Program-made: the position numbers and the translations under genes
Shown: positions 34,710-46,400 of the stretch, piece by piece
Layout: each line of letters begins with the position of its first letter
Numbering within the stretch: position 1 is the first letter of the stretch
Assembly (NCBI GenBank): GCA_031763025.1
Contig: JASSKH010000021.1
Location: 4,588,001 to 4,652,000 of the forward strand
Origin: Macrocystis pyrifera
Lineage: Eukaryota > Sar > Phaeophyceae > Laminariales > Laminariaceae
Direction: 5' to 3'
DNA: 64,000 nt
The notes under the pieces: generated by a model
Seen by the model: only the letters and a program-made list of their open reading frames with translations
What the model was told of the DNA's origin: nothing
Databases searched by the model: none

Positions 34710-35395
34710 CTCGACTGTCCATGATACTCTATTTTTGGCTTTTTTTTTGGATCCTAGGGTAAGTTCTACGTACGTACATACATCAGTAGGTACCTCTGGT
34801 GCTACAACAGTAATTTTCGGCACCCTCCTCAATAACTTGATGGGGCCCTCTTCCCCACCCCCTCTTTTCAATCACGCCAGCGCTTCAATACCTCTCCATA
34901 AACCCAGATTTCCTGCGGTCAGTCTTCCAAACGTAAAACAGCACGATCTTGATGTGTTGATTGCAGGCTGATTGATATAGTAGTAGAGGTGTGGCGGTAT
35001 ATCACTTTTCTTCTGAAAAATAACCGCGAGGAGAGTTGTTTGGGCGATTTTTTTCTGAGTATGCGTGTGTGCAAGGTGTGTGCAAGATTGACCGAAGGAA
35101 ATCTGGGTTTCTGGAGAGGTATCGAAGCTTTGGCGTGATTGAAAAGAGGGAGTGGGGAAGAGGGTCTCATCAAGTTATTGGGGAGGGTGCAGAAAATTAC
35201 TGTTGTACGTAAAACTTACCCTAAGCCCAAAAACATGCCAAAACTAGATAGGGTGTCATAGAGAGTCGATCTTGATGTTGTGTTGATTGCAGGGTAATTG
35301 TTGGTAGAGATTGGGGTGGTGGTGTCACTTTCTGCTGAAAAATAACCGAGGAGAGTAACTAGTTGTTTGGGTGATTTTTTTCAGAGTATACTCTG
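34710..35395. repeat. Inverted repeat plus direct repeat (hairpin-forming duplication)
   Basis: Arm 34710-34935 is the near reverse complement of 35070-35275: it shares GGGTAAGTT, CAGTAATTTTC, GCACCCTCC, AATAACTTGATG, CCTCTTTTCAATCACGCC and ACCCAGATTTCCT. Between the arms lies 34943-35068, and a direct copy of that spacer follows at 35268-35395 (GATCTTGATGT..TTGATTGCAGG..TGAAAAATAACCG). The layout is arm, spacer, inverted arm, spacer. It has no coding sequence. Confidence 0.85.
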
Positions 35396-35814
35396 TCTGG
35401 TATACCTGCAACTTTTTCGGCACTGAAAACACGCGACCACAAAGAAAGCAAATAAATACTTACCTGGTACGTACTACATGGCATTGCCTGGTACGTGCTC
35501 CGTATCGATCTAGGCACGGAAAGCCATTTGCGGCGCTGGTGTCGTTATTCGTTCTTCACGACGCGGCGCCATGCATTATGTTCGCGGCAAACACTTGGGA
35601 GGTATACGACAGAACAACAGCCTGAACATTCTGCGGGTGGGTGCTCTCGGCTAGCACATATTATCTCCTCGCACGAGCACTGGGCCGTTTTGGTACTCGG
35701 TCTCTCTTCAATAATAATACCTATATATAATAATACATGCTATAACGCACCCCTCCCTGTACCTGGCTACCCGGAGAGTGTGCCGCGAACATATGGTCCG
35801 GTGTCTTAAGTAAC

Positions 35815-36055
35815 TAAACACCCCTTTTAGGATCTAAGGGGCGTTTTGAGGACAAACTATTACCTTAATGGGGGACCATAGGGTAAATAATAGGACAAAA
35901 TATTGTCACTATAAAAAAAAAGAGGAAAAATCTGTAGGTTTTGGTGTGTACCGTCAGGTCCTATTAACTATGGCACCACGTAATAATACTTGGATATTGA
36001 GGTGTGTGTCTCCAAAATGAGAGAGACTAAGTCACTGCAGTTCCGAAAGGGGAAG
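35815..36055. repeat. Palindromic repeat family E, split by a TA-MITE
   Basis: Left AGGGGCGTTTTGAGGACAAA, then CTA. Right TGTCTCCAAAATGAGAG, then CACTGCAGTTCCGAAAGG. TA-MITE copy 25 lies at the centre, the same arrangement as at 30288-30505. Confidence 0.6.
35860..35983 (-). mobile_element. TA-MITE copy 25 (diverged), inside a family E element
   Basis: Reverse copy with several small insertions (extra TTAA near the left end, an A run in the core). Ends TTACCTTAATGGGGGACC and GGCACCACGTAA. Probably an older insertion. Confidence 0.78.
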
Positions 36056-36589
36056 GAATCGCGACACGGACGGGTGTCCCAAATATAAGCCGTACCGGTA
36101 TATACTTGTTTTAATATTAATAGTAAAATTGTATGCGCGGTGTGTGCGGCCCGGCCTATATCGACCAACCGCGGCCAGCGTGCACAGGGGCATGAGTTCA
36201 ACAGCATTTAAATAGATAGTAGTGGTAACATCATCATCATCATGCTCTGCGCGCGCACGTGTCGAACGTAAATTACAACCACACACCCGACCGCGTACCG
36301 ATCGATGCTTATTGTAATGGTGCCTCAAAAGTCCTCAAGATTTTACAATTTGCGCTATTTTGGGGAAACAAACTACTTGGAATTTTGTTACAGCAGCAGT
36401 GCTGTAATGTTGGATATCAGTTTTGCTCACAAGACTTTTTTTTTGGGGTGTTTTTTTCGTGGATCGTATAAATAATACACTACTCAGCAGTCATCCCGGT
36501 ACCATACTGGACATGGCATTGCGTGATCTACTCTGCTTACCGCGTAGTAACCATGTAACAGAAGGTACCAGGTGCTACATGACAACGTA

Positions 36590-36705
36590 GTACGATTTCT
36601 GTGGCGTAGTGTAGTGACCACAGAACTTTAGGATTGAAGAATCGGCACGGACACTGATTGTGATGGACGTCGACGGGTAGAAAGAACGGAATATATATGA
36701 AGCAC
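36590..36705 (+). repeat. Dispersed repeat family M, copy 1
   Basis: TCTGTGGCGTAG, GTGACCACAGAACTT, AGGATTGAAGAATCGGCACG, GACACTG, and GGTAGAAAGAACGG. It recurs at 41905-42025 (+) and 60751-60865 (-). The TGGCGTAG start resembles an RNA polymerase III A box, but no B box is evident. Confidence 0.7.
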
Positions 36706-37422
36706 ACACACCTCGTCTGGTTGAGTTTTGTTTGGTTTCGCTGTCCTACCTTTATTACCCGTTAGCCCATTTATAGCAGGTGCCTTTCCGTGACCATGTG
36801 ACCATGCACCAGGAAGAGCTACCCGCACGTACGAGTATATAACTCACTTGTTGTGCCTTGTACGTTCGAAACGAGAACAAAAAACAAAAAGACAACAACC
36901 AACTCTGCGAATGACTTGACCCAAGCAACTACAGCAAGCAGCAGTACCTGGTACCAGCCAGCAGCAGCAGTAGTAATTGTGAAGAAAAAAACGAAATATC
37001 ATTTTTTTTCTTTAAGTTTTCACGAGGGACAAAAACGTGACAAAAACAAATTACTTTTTCTAATTTTCTCGTAGAAAACCGGTCCGGATCCCTCAAAAGA
37101 CAGAACGCGACAGAGACCACCTAAAGCAGCAGCAGGCAGCACGTACATACTTGCATTGTATTTTTCGTACTCGCATTCTTTCAGGCCTGCCCTGATCAAC
37201 AACGGGTGCTGTCATTGTGGCCACACGTGAAATCTCATCAGGGGTGAACAAGCAGCACCATCGGATCGAGCTCGCGCGTGGTAGATCACGTGGAGTATAA
37301 GCACGGGGGCAGCGCCGGCGGGGACAAGCGCAGAGACCAAGGACTCTCGAAGTCGAGCACGCTTCTTCTTCTTGTACTTCCTCCGCTCTTCCTCTGCTTG
37401 CAACTACTCTACTTATTTTGCT

Positions 37423-37491
37423 ATGGGCGAACGCGACTCTCCAAGCTCATGCCTCTTTGTGTCCGACCTGCCCAGTGACATCACGGAGAAG
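37423..37491 (+). CDS. RRM protein exon 1
   Basis: First ATG in frame, encoding residues 1-23 with the RRM1 RNP2 strand CLFVSDLP. Donor is GTGAGC, phase 0. Upstream DNA (36706-37422) is AT-rich then GC-rich, with no recognisable promoter box. Confidence 0.82.
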
Positions 37492-40400
37492 GTGAGCTCC
37501 TACTGAAGGCTTCATATCAAAGGCCTGTAGCTAGCAGCCCAGCCCCGCACACGCAGGTGCTCGAGAGAGTCACGGCCCGGCCCGAAAGCTGGCAGTGCGT
37601 TTGGGCCAGAGAATGCGCGGCGCAAGACAGACGCGCTTCGGTCCATGTGCCCACACTTCGCTTGGGACGCCCGCTCTCCCCAGTCCGGGGTCGTGCTGCT
37701 GTTAGGCTCGGCAGGGCGACAGGCGAAATTTCGCCTCGTGGCTCGTGGGCCCGCTCGCATTTGCAAGCTGCTAGCTCTCTTTGTCCGGAATCATCCACAG
37801 ATAGGCCAGCTCGAGGCCGTCTGGGTGCCTCTTGCGCGACCCCGTTGGTACGATCCAGCCTTCGGCAGAGCATGGTGACATTCTGTGGGCTGACTTTTAT
37901 TTTGGGAATTCTGTGAGGCTTGTGCGCAGGGCCAGAGCTTGCACTTTGGTAATTATCAGGGCACCTGACGAGAGGCTCTGCTCCGTCATGAATCACACGG
38001 GACATTGCGCAAAGCTCTGCCGTGCTTCTCTCAATGCTGCATTCACGTGGTGGTGCTCGGCTCTTGTGCTGTCAATATTCGATCGCAAGACGGTGTGTTC
38101 TTGTCTGCCTGGGTTGCCATTTTTTCCTGGAATATGATGCGAGAGCCGGCGCCTACCTTTGCAAAGGGGGGGGAGACGACAGAACATACGCACAGAACAG
38201 ACTTGCGTTGTACCTAGTCAAGGCGCTTGGTTGGTGCTTGGTTGGTGAGTGCCTCTTAAAGGCAACAGCAGGCAGTGCTGCTCTAACTCCGACGCATTCT
38301 ACGTCTCGTATCGTGCATGCGATAGTAGGCTGTCGTGTCGGACAGAGATCCTGCCTTCCCTCTTCCATGATATGATTTATTAATAGTGTTTACAGAGATC
38401 CTGCCTTCCCTCTTCCATTATGTGATAGTGTTTGTTTCGTGGTCTTTTGAGATTGACGACCTTCCGAAAACATACATATATGAAATCGCACACGTGCGTA
38501 GTCGCACAGGCAGGACTCTTTTGATCTTTATTGCAGCTTGTCTTGAGTGTTGCTGCTGATGTACCCTGATCGATGGGTGTATCTGGTTTTCTGTCCGCGG
38601 GCAGGTGTCAAGCCCTGCTGTGCTGCAGCCCGTTAGCTATGAATAGCTGCCTGCCCTTTGGTGACAGCAGCAGAGCAGCAGCAGCAGCAACAGTGAAGCG
38701 TGACTTGTTTGTTGGTTTCGCTGCTTGTTTCGCTCTGATCTGATGGAAAAATGGATCCTCTGGCCTGTTTTGCAGCATGCAATTCCTGTAGTAGGGTCTG
38801 CCTGGTCGTGAAATAATCCTATTATTGCTGTGCTGCTGGTGCTGGTGCTGCACCTTTGGGCAATCGCTCGTGCTGCATACTTGTGACAGCAGTGTCTACT
38901 CTGCTGCTGCTGCTGTGTTGCGTTGTGCATGGGTGCCGCCTGTATTGGTTCCGTGTTTTTGGTTTGCCTGTCTGTCCTTTATAAATATAAACCCTGTTCG
39001 TCGTACATATCCTGTCAATGCTCTGCCTAATGTCCTGCTGTACCCGTTGTCTGCTCGGTCAGGAGCTGGAGAGGCTGTTTAACGGGTGCCACGGGTTCGA
39101 CTCCTGCCGAGTTAGGAAAGACAAGAATGAGCAGTGAGTCATCATGCGAAGGAGCGCGCACGCAGCCCCAGCTATTGGCGTGCAATTACGAAATAACCAG
39201 GATAATACCAATACTCCTACTGGCGTACCGTACGACGTATTTTGTACCTATACATACCACTGTTCGAAAATGTAAGGAGCGTTTTTGTATAGATGTGAAC
39301 ACCAAAACGATGCTTACGTTGATGGACAGAGTGGTCGTATCTGGACACCCCTCTGTCCGAAAATGTAAGGACCGTTTGGTCTCCATTTTCAATATCACAA
39401 CGCTCTTTTACATTTCCGGCCAAAGCGGTGAAATACTGCTGCTGTATTTTCTCCGCAACCAGGAGTCGTGCTCGTACGCCCGTACGTTGATTTGTACTGG
39501 TACCTGATGTACAAAGGGTGAGATTTGACGTCTTTTTTTATCGCAGTCATTTCAATCGTCGTGTATAATAACTCGTGACAGAAATGCTGCACTCGGCGAT
39601 GGCAATGGGCAATGCGTGGAATGGCTCGTCGTGGCCACTCCTACAGCATATCGATCCTGAAAGCTTCATTCGTCCTGTATAATCAATTGTAATGTGGTGA
39701 CTTTCCACCGTTTTTTGTACGTATGATTTATTAATAATACGTACCAAGTACGTATATAATCCACTTTGTCCCGAAATATAAGGATAGTTTGTATATGAAT
39801 ATATTATTCAAATGATCCTTGTATTTGGGGACGAGGCAGTATGTTTGTTTATTTTGTAGAGTATGGCGTTTCTTCTTTTCTTCCAATTTTTTTGTACAGA
39901 TAGTAGGATTATCTGTTAGTGCATAAAAAACGATTAGCCGAAAGCGCGAGATCGTGAGTTGGTGACATTCGATGGAAATCGACGAGCAGTGGGAATGCTG
40001 AATGAACCCTATGCGCGTTAAAAATGAAGGCACGTACCGGGGGAGAGATTGGACGACACCTGGGACCACGGGTTGTCCAGAAGATCGCTGAGAGTCGAAA
40101 ACCTACTACCTGGTACGAGTTAAGGTGGAAAGTAACGGTAATTATTGAAAATACCAATAATAATTAAAAATGAACGTATATATAATTTTTTGTTTCTTGG
40201 GTTGCCATTCGTCATTTTCGTTTCTCGACTAATCTTTATTTCGAAAATCCGACACAGAAAAGATCGTACGCGTTTTCATTCATAATAGCAAATAAGATCA
40301 AACCAAGAAAAACAGAACGACACTCTCTGCTCTGTCCGTGCTTTTTTTGCTGACTCCGACCGCATCGACGTTCGTATTCGTACTGCTAGTGCACCCAAGC

Positions 40401-43400
40401 TTTCGAAGAGAACGAAAACTCAAATATTACTACCAGCCAGCCCCTCATGCCCTGATCCCTGGTAGAAACATGTTTTCATGAAAGCTTGGCAGGTTGGTTC
40501 GAGTTGCTGGTAGAGGTAGAGCGGAGATTGTGGCGGCGAGAGTACGAAACTACCCTCACCTGTTCAGCAGGCTTCACGGTGATATTGACCCACGAAAGTT
40601 CGGCACGTTTTTTTCAGATTGTCCGAAACGCGCGGCAAAGCTGTGCTTTTTTTTTTCTTCTTCTACCCCGCGGCGGATTGGTAAAAATAAGCTCACCACA
40701 CTTCCACGTTCCAATTTCGTGTCGTGTGTCAATTTAGCCCATAGCTCCCGCTGTAACATCAGAACAGGCTATTGTTTCCCCTGGAGTTTGGGCGCGGAGA
40801 CCCCCGAGAGGAGCAGGTGCGGTGGAGATAGCCACCCGGGAGAGTCAGACTCTCCCGGGTAGTGTGGGACTTGCGCGAGCACACCCACTAACAAAAACCG
40901 AGGCTATGAGGCCCTCCCGCCGGACTTGGTCCAGTTACGTTGGTCCTCGGGTCGAGCCTAGCCTAGCCTAGGGTTGGGGTTTGGATTGGGGTGCGGTTGG
41001 TTCGACGCCTTCTCGTGATTTGTAGGAAGCCAGCAAAAAATCATACCACGTATGAGGTCATGTCTTCGGTACGCTATCTGGTAGGACGTGAGCTAAAAGA
41101 CCGCGGGAAAGGCATCTCTACCTGTGTGCGCCACGGAGCACAGAGCGAAATACAGCAGTTGAGTCTACCCGTATCATAGCACCCAAGGCCTCCCCGAAAA
41201 TACCCGAGACCTCTCCAACAGTGCAATACGTGGCATACCCGAGCAAATCGGAACAGTACCGTACGTTCTGCAGCTACTGCTTTATTAATAGTACCTAGCT
41301 ATCAGATGATACTATTACGGGGGTCCATAGATAATAGGACCTATGGTATGCATAAAAACCTATATATTCACATATTTTTACTAACAATATTTGGTCCTAT
41401 TTACTATGGTCCCCCGTAATTCGAGTATTGAAGCTGTATACTTCGTAGCATGCACCAGGTAGCAGGTAGCAGGTATGATTTCCGTTCTCTGGTTTTGTAG
41501 GGCTGTGAGTTGGCTGGAATTTCCTCCTATTAATAATAATAGTTATGTCTCGTGATGAAAATCCCGTCGTCGTATATACTGCTTCCTCAGTTGTAAAAAA
41601 AAAACACCGTCATTCGATTCGCCCTGAATTTTTCTTTCTTGTGGTGCTTCGTCATTGTTTACTCCTCATTCGTCAATCTGTTCCGCTTGATTCACCGCGA
41701 TTCCACGGTCCGCGGGATTAATCCCGGAGAAGGCCCTGATCAACACAGCAGCAGTACATTGTTATATGGTGAGCAGAGTACCCAAACTTTTGAGCAGGCC
41801 GCTCCTGCACACAGCGGGAGCCGTGTAGTTCGGTACGTACTCGTTCCCGACCCTGCAAGTTTGGTACCTCAAACAAGTATAAAATAGCGCGCAGTACAAC
41901 GCAGTATCTCTGTGGCGTAGCTTGTTTCTGGTTTGTGACCACAGAACTTCTATCTCTCTAGGATTGAAGAATCGGCACGGACACTGGTTGTGCTGGATGT
42001 CTACCGGTAGAAAGAACGGTTTGAAGACAACAACAACAACAACAACAGCGTCGAAGCGTATGAAGCTTGTACAAGCTGCAGTAGGCTGTACGTACCAGTG
42101 GTGCTGCGGTTTGCCTGCTATTTCCCGTTGTTTAGTCATACGACTATTAATAATGCGGTATTATTGTCGTGGTATTGTTTCTCTAGCTCGTTCTGTGTTC
42201 AGTGTGTTGTCTGCCACATCTCCGACGAAGACGAAGGGGCACGACACTTTTTCCTTTCTTTTTTTCATTTTTCTATTTTTTAGTTCGATTTGCAACTTGA
42301 GTATTCTAGTTGCAAGCCGGGTGGTCTAGTGGTTACCCTCTAAAAGTGATGAAATTGCGTTAATGCATGAGTTCGGATCCCACCTTGGTCAGATTTTGGA
42401 TATGTTTGTAGGAACATTCGTACCTGTTGGCATGTAGAGGAATCAGCTGCGCAGAGCTGAGAGCGCGTAGCGTGGGTATATAGGCGCAATTCGACTCGAG
42501 TCGACGAGGGTCGACGCGAGCAGAGTCTGCTATGTGGCCCCGGACCAGAGTCACGACTATCAATATTATTATTAGGAGGGAGAGAGAAAAGAAGGGCGAA
42601 AATATTATTTGTGAACCCGGTTTGCACTTTGTGGTCACGGTGGGTGATGAGTCCGACTCGAGAAAATCTGAGGGTCGGCGGAGTAGTTTCCCGTTGACGG
42701 ATAGATGGCTAGCCGTCGAAGAACTCACTGGACTAAAACTACCGTGATACCAGGTACTAGCTATACGTGCTGTATATGAGAGAAAAGATTTTGACGCGTC
42801 GAAATAGACTGTCAAAAGAGGCCTCGACGGGTCTAAACTGGCGTACAACAGGTGTGCACATACATACCCCTCGGACAAAATCCCAAGCTGCTTACTCGAC
42901 AACCGTGGAAAGTGCAACTGCCGAGCGATACGTCTCTATATGGAAATATGTCGCTTAGGGTCGTTTTTAAGGACGAATCAAGGTTTTTTGTTGTGCGGGC
43001 AACAAAAAATTGACTAGTCTTTTACCATAAAAACGTCAAACCCTTCGGTTCTCTTTCGGCAAACACATGAAAATAACTAAGAAGTTGCTAGTCCCCGTGA
43101 CGCGGGAACTGTTTTGGCAAATGAACGCCCTCAGATTTTATTCAAGCCTCGTACAGCAGACAAGCGCCGTTATAGGCGACATCCTCTGCCGCGGAAGAGG
43201 TGGCCCGGAGAGGAATGCAAACACATCCAGTGGACACAGGTCTTCCAGCCCGAGTATAGGCACGTGTCGGTTGTCTTGGGGAAGCTGGGACGGTTGTTTT
43301 GTTGGGATTGATTTGAGCACCCAAACGGCACCAGTGCCACATCCACACTGGGTGCGTCGCCCTCGTCGTGTACCCCGTACCCCTCACTCAGCGGTGCTGT

Positions 43401-46400
43401 CAGCACCACCCTCTTAACAGCCTCTGGTCTGACGGTCACGGGACATGCCGGGTGCGCGTCGTAGAGTCAACCTGTCTTGGTATTTTGTGTTTCACAATGT
43501 GACTTGCTCCTATTGCTGCTGCTGTAGTCTACGAGTATGTATGTATCCACGGAGAAGTAGGTGCGCGCTGAGTGCGGTTCTCTTGGTCTCTTGGCCCGAG
43601 CCCGCGCCAGCCGACTGCTGTAGTATTGTCTGGCCACGGAGAGACGCGCCGCACGCCGACCGGGTGCGAAGCAACGTCGTCTTACAGCTGTGTCACCACC
43701 CAACTCATCGATCGTTCTGCTGCTGGTGCTTGCTGTCGGGATAATATGTTGAAGTTAGAAACCATTCCATTTTTCGATTTGAAAATCTCTCGGCCCAAGT
43801 CGTCGGATTTCGGGCCATCATAATTTCACATCGAAATTTTCCGGTCGGGTTTTGCATTTTCGGACTGCATAAAAATATATCTTCATTTTTGGGATCGAAA
43901 AATACAAAGTTGAAGCTCGCGATCGAATCGCATAGAAAACAACCCTTGAATTTTATCCAAGGCCACAATCGTTTTGCTGTTTGTGTACCTTGTTTCGGAG
44001 AACTCGACTCGGAATTTCGTCCCAGGGCCCTGCGGGTGTTATCTTGCGTGTTCAACGGTACATAGTCCGTCAACGGACATGTTTGGTCCTTTTGATACCT
44101 TACAGTACTAGCTAGCAAAGCGACCATTCGGCTATCGTAGATTCAGCCGCAAGGCAAGGCTAATTTTGATATGCAGGTTAAGGTTAATATGTCTCTTTCC
44201 CTAAAAAAATAGACGTATCTGAAATATATGTACTGAGGAAAGACCTCATGAAGAACGTTCGAATGCGCCTGCGTATTCACACGCAGTACGGCACTACAGC
44301 AGCAGTGGTAAAGTGGCGTTGTGAAAATCCGTCCAGAGGACACTTGACGGGACAAAAATAGCGATTTCTCCATAACTACGGCGTGTCCCCAAAAATACAG
44401 ACATTATTGAAAGCTACTTGTCAGGCCTTTTTTTACTGGTTCGGAATCATCCAGGAACCTTTTATTAATAGGGTACATAAACAAAATGAGATCTGAACAC
44501 GATGTTTGATGTTTTGATCCACATCCCACTTGAATGCACTTTTTTTTTTTTTCGGATATTACCCAAATCTTTTACAACTTGATCTAGTCTTCGTAATTTT
44601 GTCCGTGTTCAGTGTTGCACATTTTTTTTTATGCCAGTGATTAACCCTACCAGTACCACAGTTACTCAGACGCCCTTTCAATTTGAGCCGATCTGCTAAC
44701 TTCGAGTTTTCCCCATAGTTTGATTTGTTGTCAGTTCTCTCGAGTACACCACTGCGAAAACCCAAAATTCGAGCACCAGCTCCAATTCGAAATAAACACT
44801 GAACAACTCTTGTGGCATTTGTCAACAGCATCACAAAAATGTACCAGCACTACAAAAATTTCTACGCTCCAGGTAAACGAAAGAATCTATGAAATTCTGG
44901 CTGAATTAATCAAATATCTGCACCCTCCTATAAATATGATATAATCGATCTTACCGGTGTTGTTTTTCAATTTTATAAATATACCATATACCATACGACA
45001 CCTTCTCTCGCGGGCCATCTGGGGTCAGGCTCGGGGTTGGTTGAGTTCCGGTTACGGTTGGAGTCTTGCTTGCGGTGATTACCGGTGGGGGTATAATCCC
45101 TTTTTCACGTGCGTACGAGTGTACCGCCGTGTATATATACCCTTCCAAGGTAAATATTTCAGGGATTTTGCCAAAATCAGGTGCATCTTGTAACTTTTTG
45201 TGCCAAACCAGTTACTCACGAAAATGAAGTACAAATCACGCGCCAGGAGCCCGGCCATTGGCCAGCCTCACATCGTACTCTGGAATTGTCCACTTTGTTT
45301 GTTATAGCCTTCACACTGTTCAACTGTTTTTGCCTGATTTTTTGCCAATCAGAGACACTGACTGTTTTTTCTTGGGCGTATGTGGGGTCCGGTCGTCCTG
45401 TCCCTCGGTTGCGGATTATGATGTCTAAACTCTGTATCGGTACGTACAGACCAGGTATCTATACACATACGTACGCTGCTTACGCTGCTTTCACTTTTTC
45501 TGCTTACGACGTAGGGGTGTACGATATGCTTCAGTCGTTATGATGTGTACTCTGTTGTTGTACAGCGTACCAGAGTAGCGGACACAGACGGCAGCCCGTC
45601 TGCCTCATCCCGCGTCGAGGTGGCCTCAGGTTTGGTACGGCAAATAAGTTCGCACCCAGCAGGCGGTTCCGCGAGGATCGTCGAGAGGTTTCAAAGCGGG
45701 CAACGAGGGGCAGGCGCTAAAACAAATACTCTTGGCGCGCCCGCCGTGGCTAGTGAAGCCTGGAAGCCTGGTGACCCTGTGCAGGTCCAAGTGGAGCCCG
45801 TGGTGCCTATACCTTAAAGAACACGAAACATTTTAGATTTTTGAGGCTACACTTCAACGTTCAGACGCAGAAAAAATGCCTGTGATTTCTTATGACCAGA
45901 AACACCGCTCCTGGCGTGCGCTTTCAACTTGGTTTCAATACGTTGACTGTTTTTGGCTCAGATGGAACAGGTGTGCCTGATTTTGGCTTTTGCCCAACAA
46001 TTTATATTTTTTCTTTGGTTATTAACGTGTAGTAATTTGTAGACAGCTCTGAAAACCTTCGTACACCCCCCATAAAACGCGTGATCGAATTATGATACCA
46101 AGCTTACAAAGATGAGTTTTGAGTAAATTTTCGATCTCACAGCTTTCCTTTTTTTCTTCTTGATGTAAATATTATGCCGTACTGCCGTTTACTCCTGTAC
46201 CATACCGGGTATACTCTGTTTTAACACTTGAGATAAGACACCCCCTGGGACGAATTTCCGAAAAGGTTTTCTCCTAAAGTACGTGAGCACACGCAACGAA
46301 AACGGTGGTCTGGGAAGATCTCGTCGAGATCTTTCGATGGACGTGTCGCTGGGCGTGCTCAGTACGCGCTCCCCGTTGTCGAGAAGAGCGCCCTGGAAGT

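Noticed and set aside
37512-38005. 162-codon - strand frame in RRM-gene intron 1
   Set aside because: High GC favours open frames. It overlaps an equally long + frame, has no motif, and lies between two well-supported exons of another gene.
42360-42917. 185-codon - strand frame
   Set aside because: Its C-terminal part reads GGIRTHAL across the antisense of the tRNA-like sequence at 42313-42392, a common artefact. The rest has no motif.
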